From Plantago ovata (taxonomy: Eukaryota; Streptophyta; Magnoliopsida; Lamiales; Plantaginaceae), in contig CM051456.1 of NCBI GenBank assembly GCA_028274465.1, positions 119,118,880-119,182,879 of the forward strand: a stretch of 64,000 nucleotides of DNA, read 5' to 3'. The notes below the pieces were generated by a model, which worked only from the letters and a program-made list of their open reading frames with translations, was not told where the DNA came from and did not search any database. This document shows, one piece after another, positions 44,510-55,189 of this stretch (the stretch's first letter is position 1; each line of letters opens with the position of its first letter). The translations under genes were made by a program, and so were the position numbers.

Positions 44510-45521
44510 TTGGAATCTGAATCGGAATTCCTTCCTCTTTCTTTCTATCTTTTCCATTTTGAGTATGGTCGAGTATTGAATTACTATCAGCTTGAGACGA
44601 CCACCAGCTTACTATCGATTGAGTTGCAGTTGCAGAAACGGCTATGGAGGAATCGAGATTTATACTACGTGCGGCCCATCCACTGCGCCACTATTGTCGG
44701 CCCCCACCCACCGCCTGCTCTCTCCGAGGTATCTTTTTCAACCCTAACTATTGGGGCTTTTTAATACTTGGACAGTTTTTTTATGGAATTTTCTTGATTG
44801 GTGAAAGATCTATTGTTTGGTGAAGCTTGATTCATCACGAGTTTGTGAATGACTAAATTTGTTATTTAGTTCTGTTACCTTTTGGAGTTTTGTTTATCCA
44901 ATTCCCTGCAGATGTTGTCTCAGATCATTCTTCGTAGTTTGAGCTGTATTTTCTGTGTAGATTGAGCTGTTAATTAGGTGTTTTATGAATTTCTAATCTC
45001 TTTACATGTTTGAGATTTTAGATGAATCATTTGAGAGGAATTGCAGTCGTGATAAGTATTTGATGTGTGCTTTTGCTAATTTAAACTCAAATACTATAGC
45101 CAGGTTGGCCTTGTTGTGATTTGTTTTCGATTTAGTTTCAGTGCTGAGGTTATGGTTCATCACCGTGATTTCTATGTAATATAATGCCGGTGAATTCTGA
45201 TGGCTTAAATCAATGTTGTCGTTAAGTGGTGGCCCCGTTGTTATTCTGTTTGTAGGCAAATGTTGCATCTGGTATGGCTGTCCATGATGATTGGAAGCTG
45301 AGGTTCGTGGAGCTGAAGGCCAAAAGGACTCATCGCTTCGTCATCTTCAATATAGAGGAGAAGCAGAAGCAGGTGGTGGTTGAAACGATTGGTGAGCCAG
45401 CTGAAACCTACAAGGACTTTGCTGCTTGTCTCCCGGAGAATGAGTGTCGCTATACTGTTTATGATTTTGACTTTGTGAACACTGAGGATTGCCAGAAGAG
45501 CAGGATTTTCTTCATTGCTTG
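44510..45521 (+). pseudogene. Actin-depolymerizing factor fragment, possibly fused in frame to an upstream exon
   Basis: The exon 45256-45521 encodes ADF residues from [17 protein letters not shown] through YDFDFV to KSRIFFIAW. This is the normal second exon of plant ADF genes, which bind and sever actin filaments. Splice sites on both sides are intact. The last exon (SPDTSKVRSK... in intact ADFs) is absent: the sequence switches to an inverted repeat by 45828. An exon-like block at 44510-44728, ending PHPPPALSE before GT, would join in frame and give a chimeric N terminus. That part is not ADF. No stop or frameshift interrupts the ADF exon, so capture looks recent. Without the C-terminal helix it is unlikely to be a working ADF. 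Confidence 0.7.
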
Positions 45522-46029
45522 GTAAGCACTAAGCAGCACTTTGTGATTACCTTGCACTGCTTTGCATCCAAACTATATTCCATAAACATTTCAATATATT
45601 CTATAATTTGGGTGAACAATTGAAACATGAGATATGTTTGAAAGGTTCAGCTTATAGAGTGTCTAATTAATGAATGGAATACGGTAATGTTATTGGTACA
45701 TACAACTTTAGTTAGCCATTGCCATATTCATTGTAGGAGTGTTTAGTTTCTAAGCTTGGTTAACTGTTTCAACCTGTGAAACTTCCAGCTAACAACTGCA
45801 CCTGAAGAAGTCTAGAAGATAAAAACAAATCTGGAGTTTTTTTTAGTCTAGGGGCTAAAGGAGATAGTGAACCCAAACAAAGAATAAAAGAGAGTAAGAA
45901 TATATAGTCTAGGGGCTAAAGGAGATAGTGATAGAGGAGAAGAATCTATTCAGTTTCTTGTTTTTATACTAGGAACTTGATCTCTGATTTGAAAGTTCAA
46001 TGTGCTAGTGGTGAATTTAGTGGTGTGCA

Positions 46030-46844
46030 ATGGACAGAATGTACGGAAGTGGTGGAATGGAGGGAACTGGTGGTGGTGTGTTTATGACAAGGGACCCAAA
46101 GCCCCGGCTGAGATGGACTGCCGATTTGCACGATCGTTTCGTGGATGCTGTCACTACGCTTGGTGGCCCTGACAGTTTGTCTATTTTAGCGGCTCTTTTT
46201 GGCTTTACAGTTTTGATCTTTATTTGCATTTGCTGATAAGTATCTTTAGGCATCTTGTAAAGATCAGTAAACTGTCCTGGAAGAAACTGCCTTGTTTAGG
46301 CTTGATCTTGTTACTTGAAAGGATCTTGCATTGGCTCCAGTGGCTTTTTACGGTTTAATGTAGCATGTAAACTAAATCCTCGATCCTGGCTTGTGCGAAT
46401 TCAGGATCAGGATCATCATATCTTATGATGCCTCACTGATTCATGATCTTCTGCTATCCGGTATTAGAGAGATCTTGCTGATTTGTGACGCTTAAGTTCT
46501 GCTGTAAAAAAGACTTCATTGAAAGGATCTTGCATCTCATGTTGTACTTTCATTGTTACAATTCTAGAATTATCCGCATAGTAGAGTTTCTAATGCGCGT
46601 TTATGGAAATTGCAGAGGCTACTCCACAATCAGTGCTAAGGGTCATGGGGCTGAAGGGCTCGACACCATATCACCTAAAAAGTCATTTGCAGGTAGAATG
46701 TTTGTTTTGAAGTTTTACTAGCAGTCTTCTTCATTATTGGTACTGGACAAGATGAAAATTCGATTCACTTTTTGTAGAAGTATAGACTTGGTCAGCAACA
46801 AGCCAAGAAACAGAATGGTCACCAACAATCCGGAGAAAACAGTG
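46030..46844 (+). pseudogene. MYB-CC (PHR/PHL-like) DNA-binding domain fragment, three intact exons
   Basis: Exons 46030-46174, 46616-46692 and 46778-46844 splice in phase. They encode the complete GARP/MYB-CC DNA-binding domain: DPKPRLRWTADLHDRF, VDAVTTLGGPDKATPQSV, then the recognition-helix part TPYHLKSHLQKYRLGQQ. Intact members are nuclear regulators, several of phosphate starvation. The following coiled-coil (CC) dimerisation domain and the LHEQLE motif are missing: the gene stops after NGHQQSGENS at an intact donor site. All splice sites and frames are intact. It lies inside the 45828-47099 inverted repeat. If expressed it would give a DNA-binding domain without the dimerisation region. 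Confidence 0.72.
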
Positions 46845-46971
46845 GTGCGTTTACTAAGCAAATTACTGTTAGAAGTTAGAATTTGCCATCAAGTACAGAT
46901 GGAACCAGAAACTGCAAATGACATGATGTATTTGGTTACATGAATGTGTTCATCTTTGAATTCATTTGTAT

Positions 46972-47027
46972 CGTTTTTTATAATTGTGAGTAGGTCGTTT
47001 GCAAAAGCAGAATACCGTGCCATGGCT
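46972..47027 (+). repeat. 56-bp direct repeat, copy 1 (Copia RNase H scrap)
   Basis: It differs at one position from 48047-48102. One frame reads VSRSFAKAEYRAMA, like the Copia RNase H motif VSRSSAEAEYRAMA. Confidence 0.7.
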
Positions 47028-47099
47028 TTAATGATGTTATATTCTTCTCCTCTATCACTATCTCCTTTAGCCCCTAGACTAAAAAAAAAACTCCAGATT

Positions 47100-48046
47100 G
47101 GGCTTGAGTTCTTATAAAGTTCTGACGGAATTCAAACCAGGGTACGTGGTACTACGTAGGCTTCTTGCGTCGAGTTATTGGCTTAATGTTTAGATTATAT
47201 AACATTTCTGTAGACAACGAAGTGATCAAGAGTTCTGTGCTATTAACCAACTTGTTGCTGAAATTCCAGTCTCTTGGCTAAAACTTCAGTTCTTGCAAAC
47301 CTGCTCGACCTGAACTCGTTGCAGTCAGAAAAATACTTCCCAGATACACCATTCAAGTTAGGATGAAGTGCAACATAGCACGATGTTGTTATATGTCATT
47401 AATCAATAAAACTAAATTGAATATGCAATTTAGTTTCATTAATCATTAATCACTAGCAGCACTTATTTAGTGATCTAAGGTCAACAGAAAGCAACATGGT
47501 TGTAAATTCTTTCCATATTTGTTTTCCCTGCAGGTATATGTGTTGATATATCATTAACAAAGTATGAGTACTGTTCATCTCTAGCGCCCCTTTGCTTTGC
47601 ATTTCGGGGGTGGCCACCAAGTCCAATATTAAACTGCTCCCTGCCCGGGGGGATATCGTGTCCGATCCCTTTTGTTGGAACGCCTATGGACAGCTGCAAA
47701 CTATGACAATTCCACCGGTTTCGTGCTTGTTAGAGGGTATTCCTCGGGCCCTCCTGGAAAGTGACATAGGATATTGTTAAAGATTTTAACCTTTATGTTC
47801 ATATAAGAAGATATAAGAGGCGATTTATGTTGGAATTATGATATATGAGGTGATGAACATGCATGGGTCTATTATGAAATCCCATTTCATCATAGTTTGT
47901 TCTCATCACTCTTAGGTTTGCATGTAATTGTACTACTACATGTTTTGTAAATCATCTCTTGTTTGCATGATTGGAATTTGGTTCTCCTTCAGTGCTCAAT
48001 TAATCGGTGATACTACGATGATTAGGCATTCAGTTTTCATAAGTAA
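47100..48046. other. Non-coding filler within the composite element
   Basis: No recognisable gene between the inverted repeat and the second Copia scrap. Short ORFs on both strands at 47481-47780 overlap each other and look like chance. Confidence 0.35.
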
Positions 48047-48180
48047 CGTTTTTTATAATTGTGAGTAGGTCGTTTGCAAAAGCAGAATACCGTGTCATGG
48101 CCTATACTAGCTCTGAAATGATGTGATTGAAAGTTATCATGGAAGATCTAGGTATAGAATTGAGTGCGGAGGAGTCTGAT
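48047..48180 (+). pseudogene. Copia RNase H fragment (direct repeat copy 2 and extension)
   Basis: It starts with the 56-bp repeat and continues as AEYRVMAYTSSEMM, a stop, then LKVIMEDLGIELSAEES. This resembles the Copia series AEYRAMA..TSEL.WLK.LL.DLG. It is a decayed Ty1/Copia remnant. Confidence 0.6.
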
Positions 48181-48647
48181 GAAGTTCTTTTTAAGGAGAC
48201 CGTGATATGATTGACGACGGTAATCAAGGAATCTGAACCAAATTGAAGGGGAATAGAATTTTTTGTCGATCAATTTTGCCGGTACAATCGAAATACGGTT
48301 ATAAGTAACTACCTGGAATTTGTTGGAGAATTTAGGTCGATATCAACAAATTTCTGACGCTCAGATCAAACCAAACACAGCGGGAAGGAGAGGAAAGTGT
48401 GTTTGTTTGGATGATGATTGCAAAATTAATGGGCCAACCCAATAACACAATCAAACCAAACAGTCTGTGTACATGGTTTTTTTAGTCAAAAAACACCCAA
48501 AACACATGGCACAATTCTGTATACCAAACGGTGAGGGAAAAAAAAACTACACTGGTTTTCATACACAACCAAGTTGGACCGAATTTACACCACAACTTAT
48601 GCAGATTCATGCATGGTCAAACTACACACGAACCAAACACCCCATTA

Positions 48648-49306
48648 GCCATAATATTTATGTTAAAGCTCGGCTCATTTGGATTGAAAAAATTCTAGGC
48701 AAGCTCATGAGAAAAAATTTAAAAATATGTGAAAAAAATAAAATAAGATATTAAAATTAAGAAATTTAACATTACAAATCAGCATGACAAATGATAAAAT
48801 TATCAATGTTTAGCGAAATTCAAACATAAATAATTCAAACTGTCTATTTGTTATTTTGTTCTGTTTGTCTACTAGGCGCATACAAGGTATCTGCAAGGCA
48901 TAGTTTTCTTCCTATGCAGGGCGGGGTCATCTGTGTTACTTCTTGCACGTAGGCCACACGGAATGATAATTTAATAAATCACATTCGAAGTTACTTTTAT
49001 AAGGAAAAAATATAATATCTTAATTTCAAAAAATTTATTTCAGTTAACTAATGACAAATAAAGTCTTAATTGAAAATGAAATTAATTATATATACTTTCA
49101 TTACAAACTTTAATAGGATTAATTTTAACCGGATGAATTCAGGTTAAATTTAATTCAAATCGGATAAATACGGATCGAAATCAATTCGGACCATTTTGAA
49201 TCGGATGGTTTTCGGGTAAATGACCCGGATCGGATTTCGGATGGTTGACCGTTACATACATTGACTAGTAGCTATACTTGAGCGGATAATTTCGGATGTC
49301 TAGCTA
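48648..49306. other. AT-rich spacer upstream of eL27
   Basis: No gene was recognised. The part 49120-49260 has repeated CGGAT/GGATCGG words suggestive of degenerate repeat DNA close to the eL27 promoter. Confidence 0.4.
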
Positions 49307-49315
49307 TTAGGGTTT
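49307..49315 (-). promoter_or_regulatory. Telo-box of eL27
   Basis: The minus-strand motif AAACCCTAA lies 64 bp upstream of the eL27 start codon. This is a hallmark of plant ribosomal protein promoters. Confidence 0.65.
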
Positions 49316-49378
49316 CACTCAACGCCTCATTGAACCAGCTGCAGAGAGAAAGGCACCGCCGGCGAAGAATCGAAGAAG

Positions 49379-49786
49379 ATGGTGAAGTTTTTGAAGACGA
49401 ACAAGGCTGTAATCGTCCTTCACGGGCGCTACGCCGGAAAGAAGGCCGTCATCGTCCGCGCATTCGACGAAGGCACACGCGACCGCCCTTACGGCCACTG
49501 CCTCGTCGCCGGTCTGTCCAAGTACCCTCGCAAGGTCATCCGAAAGGATTCAGCGAAGAAGCAGGCGAAGAAGTCTCGTGTGAAGTGCTTCATCAAGATG
49601 GTGAATTACAACCACATCATGCCCACTCGCTACACTCTGGATGTGGATCTGAAGGATGTTGTCACTCCCGATTGCTTGCAGTCAAAGGACAAGAAGGTTA
49701 CCGCTGCAAAGGCCACCAAGGAGAGGTTCGAGGAGAGGTTCAAGCTCGGGAAGAACAGGTGGTTCTTTACCAAGCTCAGGTTCTGA
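49379..49786 (+). CDS. RPL27: 60S ribosomal protein eL27
   Basis: A single-exon gene for a 135-residue large-subunit ribosomal protein, full length. The N-terminal KOW-type segment reads [20 protein letters not shown], followed by [20 protein letters not shown]. The middle holds [20 protein letters not shown], and the end is the conserved [10 protein letters not shown]. The codon choice is GC-richer than the surroundings, as expected for a highly expressed gene. The lack of introns fits plant RPL27 genes. The leader starts with a telo-box, indicating coordinated translation-gene control. Confidence 0.97.
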   Translation: MVKFLKTNKAVIVLHGRYAGKKAVIVRAFDEGTRDRPYGHCLVAGLSKYPRKVIRKDSAKKQAKKSRVKCFIKMVNYNHIMPTRYTLDVDLKDVVTPDCLQSKDKKVTAAKATKERFEERFKLGKNRWFFTKLRF

Positions 49787-52700
49787 AGTGTTTCTTATTG
49801 TCTAGGTTTTGAGACAATTATTGCTACTCTATAATTTCAAAATTTTCATTTGGAACTGCTGTTATTGCTTAATCATTTATAACGTTTAAGTACTATCTTT
49901 TTTTCCTTGTGAAATGATTGGGTTATTTGTTTGCTGTTTTGTCATGTGCGTTGTAAATCAATTGTTTTGTGCCTGTGATAGTTCATATGATTTTAGTGGT
50001 GGTGATAGAGAAATTTGGTAGTCTTTTTTTATTAGAAATGGATTTAGCTGCAATTGAAATGGTTGCACAGATTACCACTGTGTAGGAACAGCCAGTGTAT
50101 CTTGTAAGCTGGTTGAAAGATTGATTTAAAACTTGTTCAAAGTTTACATGACACAGATTAATTCACGAGGACCAGTGTCTCGATTGATTCTGCTCTCTCC
50201 ATTTAATTAGACACTATTCTTTCTTATAGTAAGTTCCTGCTACTGTCTGCGGTTTTGGTGTCTTTAGGTTTCTCAATTTCAGGTGTTAGTTACACTATTG
50301 AAATAGGTTTAGGTGTGACTCATATCACTAAAACTTACAAGTCTTAACTAAAGCTTAATTTACAGATGAAATATGTTTCTCTTTCAGCTTCTTTGATTGT
50401 GTTATTCAGTCCTGTTTCTTAAATGACACTATCAAAAGATTTGAACTAGTTCCTGCTTCTTTTTACATCAGATTCAAGCAAGTTCCCAATTCTTTTTACA
50501 TCAGATTGTGAATTTCTTTCTTCTATTGCCACTGGCCTGCCTGAGATATCGTTGCATTGTTGACAATCCGCTCTTTACCAGCAGACAGTAGTGTGCTTGA
50601 GGGTCTTAGCCCAACCAAATTTCATGTTATGCCTACTCAACAAATTTGTTAATTTCTTCTGAGATAGAATATGTGGGTGTGGACCTTTAGGAGAATTTGA
50701 TGAACTATGCTTGGTGCTGAATTGTTCAAATTAGCTCTCATGGTTTGTTAGATTATATTATCCAAGCAGCACACACCTCCAGGCTCCAGGCATCTGTTAT
50801 ATGTGTTATTACTTATTACTCATATGCCTTGATTTTGGTTGTTAGCGACTCTCAAGTATATAACTGTAGCGCTTTGAATTAAAAAAACTGGATTTTGGTC
50901 CTGGTTAGTTGCATTACATGTTATTCAATTGAGGATCTTAATTTACTGGCAAAAGATTGCACAAGTTCCACCGGTACGTACCATGCTTGGTCTTGTGTCA
51001 AATAGTGGGAAGATATAGTGTTATCTTAGCATGGTTATGTGTACATGGTTAGGATTGGTAAATGAGGCCAACCACACGCCTACCTGACTAGTGCAAAATT
51101 CGAGAAATAATTCTTCTTGTTGTGCCATTCTGCACAAATCAATCTGGTAGAAAGTCAAAATGAACCTTACGTGCTTACCACATTTGGCTTTATAGCTTCG
51201 CTCTCCATTCTCTTAAAAATGTTAGAAAACTGAAGCTAAGTTAGATAACACTCGGAATAATCTTTAGTGGTGCTAACATCATATATTAATTAGTCTTTAA
51301 TCTTGATGATAATATTGCTCATCCGGATTCCAGGCATAGGTGGTGTATGTCTTGAAAGTGTAATGGATCTCTTTCATTCATTCCCCTTGAAAGGTCTATG
51401 GTCCGATGTTAAACATTTCACATCACCTGCCATGGAGGATTTCTGGAACAATGGTCACGTGTCCGTGTTTCTAAATAGTTTTTCGCTCTTCCGTATGAAT
51501 TCAGTGTTCCCAGATGATCAACACGCGTGTTAGAACAAAGCAGCAACCTGTATAATACGTGGAGAACAAAGACAGGAAGCTAGGTAAAACTGGATACACC
51601 AAACTTATGAGTCGTGAGAAAATCAGTGTAGTTTTTCGCTCTTCCGTATGAAATCAGTGTAGTACTCATAGGTTGCAGAATGATTTATACACAGTTAATA
51701 CAGAAAACACTGAACTGAACACATAAGTTCACAACAATGCCAAATCACAGAATTCTTCATCATCAGCATCGAGTAAATGACATTGTTCGATGTGTGATTA
51801 CCTGTATCAGGTTTTAGAAACTTTACGGGGAAAGATGGGACTTTATCATCAGTGATTACCTGTATCAGGGCTTTGAACACATAAGTTCACAGCACTGCCA
51901 ATGAAAGCTCAGAAAAATACCTCAATCAGTTCATGTGGCAGCGTTATAAAGTAAAAGGAAATTGAAGTTTTACTTTAAACAATCTGTCTATTTTTCAAAT
52001 ATAATAAGATATTGGGATATACGAAGTAATAGATATTCGGGCAGATAATTCATGATCCAGTGAAGTTGAACCAAGAGGACCAGAGGCCATGGTCTTCTAA
52101 TGTTACACACTTACACTCTAAGAGTCCAACCGTCCCAGCAAACAAAAGATAGTAGTAGTTCCTTTATGGAATCTATTAGCTGCAAATGTCTTAATCGTAT
52201 GCGCGACATGCTGCTGTTCGCTTCCTATTAACGCGACCAACAAGGTTTTGTGGATCAACATGAATGTAAAGTTTAGAAATGTTTGTTTTGTTTGCCAACT
52301 TCGATCCCATTATAAGCAAGGCACATGAAAGATGAAACTCCCCTGTATTGTGGTTCCTTGCATCCAAGAAAGCTGTTGCAACTTATGACAAAATGATCAC
52401 AAGTGAATGTCAAGATTCAAGATACAAATACAATGTGCTCCTGCAAAACCTAGTTGGCCCTAAGAAAGAACCATCTACCTTGAGACAGATGAATACAGGC
52501 GGAGAGAGCCTATTTAGAGGGAATCAGATGCAACAAATTCCCTTTTTCAGTTCATGTTGCTGCTTATAGTACATAAGAAAATCTTTTGAATCCCTCAGTT
52601 TCGAAAGCCATCTCCATGCTTCGGTCTAATTTCTCCAAAGAGACTGAACCACCTAAATTCTCTACTAGGAAATAATCTGTTATATCATGTCCATAATCAA

Positions 52701-53054
52701 TCACAGTAACCGTACATCACAGTAAAGTTTACAATAGCTCAAAATCTTCAATCTGTTCGATCTACATAACTACATGAAAAGATTTACATAACTACATGAA
52801 AAGATTTCTGACACAGAGAACGCAGTGAGGTACTAAACTAGAGCCATCAAACATTAATAATCCATGTCAATTTCGAACCACCAAAAAAAAAAAAAAAGAA
52901 GGTAAAGATGGTTCAATCTTTAGAATCAAACTTTTTTCATTTTCAAATATAGAGACGGAGAAAATAAAAGAGTCATGATGTACGCCTAATTTAAACTGAA
53001 ACTGAAGGACTTACAAGCCAACAAAATATAAGGTACATTCCTTCTCCTAATAAT
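49787..53054. other. Long intergenic stretch, no gene recognised
   Basis: eL27 3' UTR followed by about 3 kb without a supportable gene. Short direct repeats lie near 51477/51630 and 51717/51875. ORFs at 51303-51533 and 52348-52569 show no recognisable motif. It could hold a non-coding transcript or degraded insertions. Confidence 0.4.
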
Positions 53055-55101
53055 CTAAAACATAGAGTTGGCTAATTCAGAAATATCCGATGCAACTTGG
53101 TCATACTCTCCCTTCAACTTCTCCAGTTTCTCTTGGTCTATTTCTCCCTTGGTGGGCTTTGTTTGAACCAGAACACAGCAGGTTGGCCTCTTGGTAGCTC
53201 CGGCATTAGCAAGGTCCTGTAACAAACAATCAGACAACCATCACGTTAGTATTCAAGCTTCATGGTCAATTTCAAGTGCATTTATGCAACCTCGAAAGCA
53301 TGAATTGGGACTTGAAACTAATCATAAACAGATCCTTTAAATTCAACTAAAATTCAACTTCACATGGAACCAGATTATTTAAATTTCAAACTAAACATTA
53401 GTATTTGGGGTTAAGATCAGACAGAGGGAGAGATAATATTCACCATGAAACTTCATTTTAATGACAAGTACATATTGCATTTCTATGGCAAGCACATTAG
53501 ATATACTGGATTGTATAAACTGAGAAGAGTGGAAACAGTCATTTAAACATAACCTTCCTTATTCTGAAAATGACTGGATGGGAATTCAGAGTTCAGAGTT
53601 TCAAGTAAACGCGTGGAAGGAAAACAACGAACAGTTGCTTTAAGGACGGGATTTCTCTTAATCATCACATTAGTATTCAAGCTTCATGGTCAATTTTAAA
53701 GTACATTTATGCAACCCCGAAAGCATGGACTGGGACTTGAAACTAACCTTAACAGACCTAGACTGTTATCTAGGACAAGAATTCACCTTCGCATCAAACA
53801 ATAGTATTATTTTACATTTCAAATTGAACATCAGTATTTAGGATTAAGAATCAGAGAAAGGGAGGAGATGACCTTCTCCATGGAACTTCATTTTAATGTT
53901 AAGTACATGCAGTAATGCAGTATACTGGACCACAGAAACTGAGAAGAGCGGAAAGCAGTTATTTGGACATAAACTTCCTTGATCCAAAAACGACCGAAAA
54001 TTTATAAATGCATGTAATCACATGGAACTGTGGAAGGAAACGAACAAAGGGTTGCTTTAAGTATGGAACTTCTCTTCAAGTAATCATTCTAATTTACAAC
54101 TCCATCTATAACCCAACTAAACCCCACTAGCAAAACAAGAGTAGCATAACTCAAAAACTCAGAAGTCTGGACAAAAACCAGATATCCTGTATTCAAATAT
54201 AAACTCTTCCAATCCCACTATGAGCTAATAATCTATAGAAACCAATAAATACAAAAGTCGAGAATACTTACTTCCTTTGAGGTAACATAGACATATGGCA
54301 CATCAGATTCTTCGCACAAAATCGGGACATGAGTGATAACATCGATTGGGGATATATTGCCAGCAATAACACAAATTCTGAAATGCAATATAATATAGAA
54401 CAATCAACTACTAACATGGAGGAAGTCAAAATCCAATTTGTTTATAGAGAATGCAACGAAGTAGCTGACACAATCGCAAAAGAAAAAAAAGAAAGCAAGC
54501 TAACTTTTGGTGATCCAAAAGACTTTGGAATGAATGAAGATGTTAATCAATGATTTTGTTTTGTGTGGGACTGTTGCCCACTGCGGATTAAGAATAAAGA
54601 AAGTAATAGATTAGGATAATAAGACTTTTATTATAAGTATTAGGAACAATGTTTGTAACTTTTAAATAATTTTATGTATGTGAATCATTTTGATTTCAGA
54701 AAGAAAAAAAAAATAACATGATCAAATCTTGCTAATCTAACTATACACAAAAGTAATTAGAGGAAGCTGGATAAATAATTGAATAAAGTAATTAAGAGAT
54801 TAATTTTACCCTTTGTTACCGCGTCGAATACTCTTAACAACTTCCTTAACACCCCTCTTCAAACACTTGTTCTCCGCAGCTGGAATATTAAATAGGTCAA
54901 CACAGAAACTGAATGAACAAATCAATTGAAATAGACAGAAAAGTAAGTGTTGAAATTTATACCTCGGCGAACAAGTTTAAGGGTCTTTTTGCAGAGCTTC
55001 TTGCCGGCGAGTGGTTTAGCAATGGGAGCAAGGGCTAAGATCTTCTTCTTCTCCCGCTCCTTCTGTGCTGACTTGTCGATTTCACTGTCACTTCCTCCCA
55101 T
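53055..55101 (-). CDS. NHP2: H/ACA snoRNP core protein NHP2
   Basis: NHP2 is an L7Ae-family RNA-binding subunit of the nucleolar H/ACA complex that directs rRNA pseudouridylation. Four exons, 55101-54963, 54879-54810, 54377-54272 and 53216-53055, join in phase to 158 residues, close to the plant norm. The N terminus is Lys-rich (KEREKKK). The L7Ae domain carries RGVKEVVKSIRRGNKG, then ICVIAGNISPIDVITHVP, then LCEESDVPYVYVTSKEDL. This order and spacing separate it from ribosomal eL8 and eL30. The last intron contains a ~424-bp tandem duplication, and intron 2 contains an antisense LINE fragment. A telo-box sits 78 bp upstream. Confidence 0.93.
53239..54090. repeat. Tandem duplication (~424 bp unit) within the last NHP2 intron
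   Basis: Sequence from about 53239 recurs from about 53663 with scattered substitutions and small indels. TTAGTATTCAAGCTTCATGG is identical in both copies, and later matches include GGGACTTGAAACTAA and AGCACAT/AGTACATGC-type segments. Divergence suggests an old event. Confidence 0.75.
54385..54715 (+). mobile_element. 5'-truncated LINE 3' end in NHP2 intron 2
   Basis: One frame at 54329-54553 encodes IQFVYRECNEVADTIAKE, matching the C-terminal RNase H signature of plant LINEs (H/Y-RE-N-VAD-LAK). About 160 bp of 3' UTR-like sequence and an A-rich tail at 54702-54714 follow. It is antisense to NHP2. The left boundary is approximate. Confidence 0.6.
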
Positions 55102-55178
55102 TTTCCTGGCTGAGTGTTTTGTTTGAGAAGAGAGGTGAAAGACTGTTTGGACGAGTGAGAGCTGAAGGAGGAGGAGAA

Positions 55179-55187
55179 TTAGGGTTT
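55179..55187 (-). promoter_or_regulatory. Telo-box of NHP2
   Basis: AAACCCTAA on the minus strand, 78 bp upstream of the start codon. Confidence 0.65.
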
Positions 55188-55189
55188 AA

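Larger units (their letters stand above)
45828..47099. repeat. Inverted repeat enclosing MYB-CC exons
   Basis: The right arm 47041-47099 is the reverse complement of the left arm, which is split into 45828-45870 and 45905-45945. The left arm carries a 61-bp-offset duplication of TAGTCTAGGGGCTAAAGG. Arm identity is near complete apart from T-run length. No target-site duplication was found. It may be a nested Pack-type transposon or a local inverted duplication. Confidence 0.75.
44149..48644. mobile_element. Candidate Harbinger-type element carrying host gene fragments (Pack-type)
   Basis: Ends are TTGGGTGTTTGGTT on the left and, inverted, TGGGGTGTTTGGTT on the right. Each is flanked by TTA (44146-44148 and 48645-48647), the PIF/Harbinger duplication. 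The 4.5-kb interior has no transposase. It holds an ADF exon, a possible in-frame upstream exon, three MYB-CC exons within their own inverted repeat, and Copia RNase H scraps. The termini are short, so two independent insertions cannot be excluded. Gene capture is the best explanation for the exon fragments. Confidence 0.45.

Noticed and set aside
49330..49812. 160-codon plus-strand ORF over eL27
   Set aside because: Frame-shifted shadow of the ribosomal protein gene, very Arg/His-rich.
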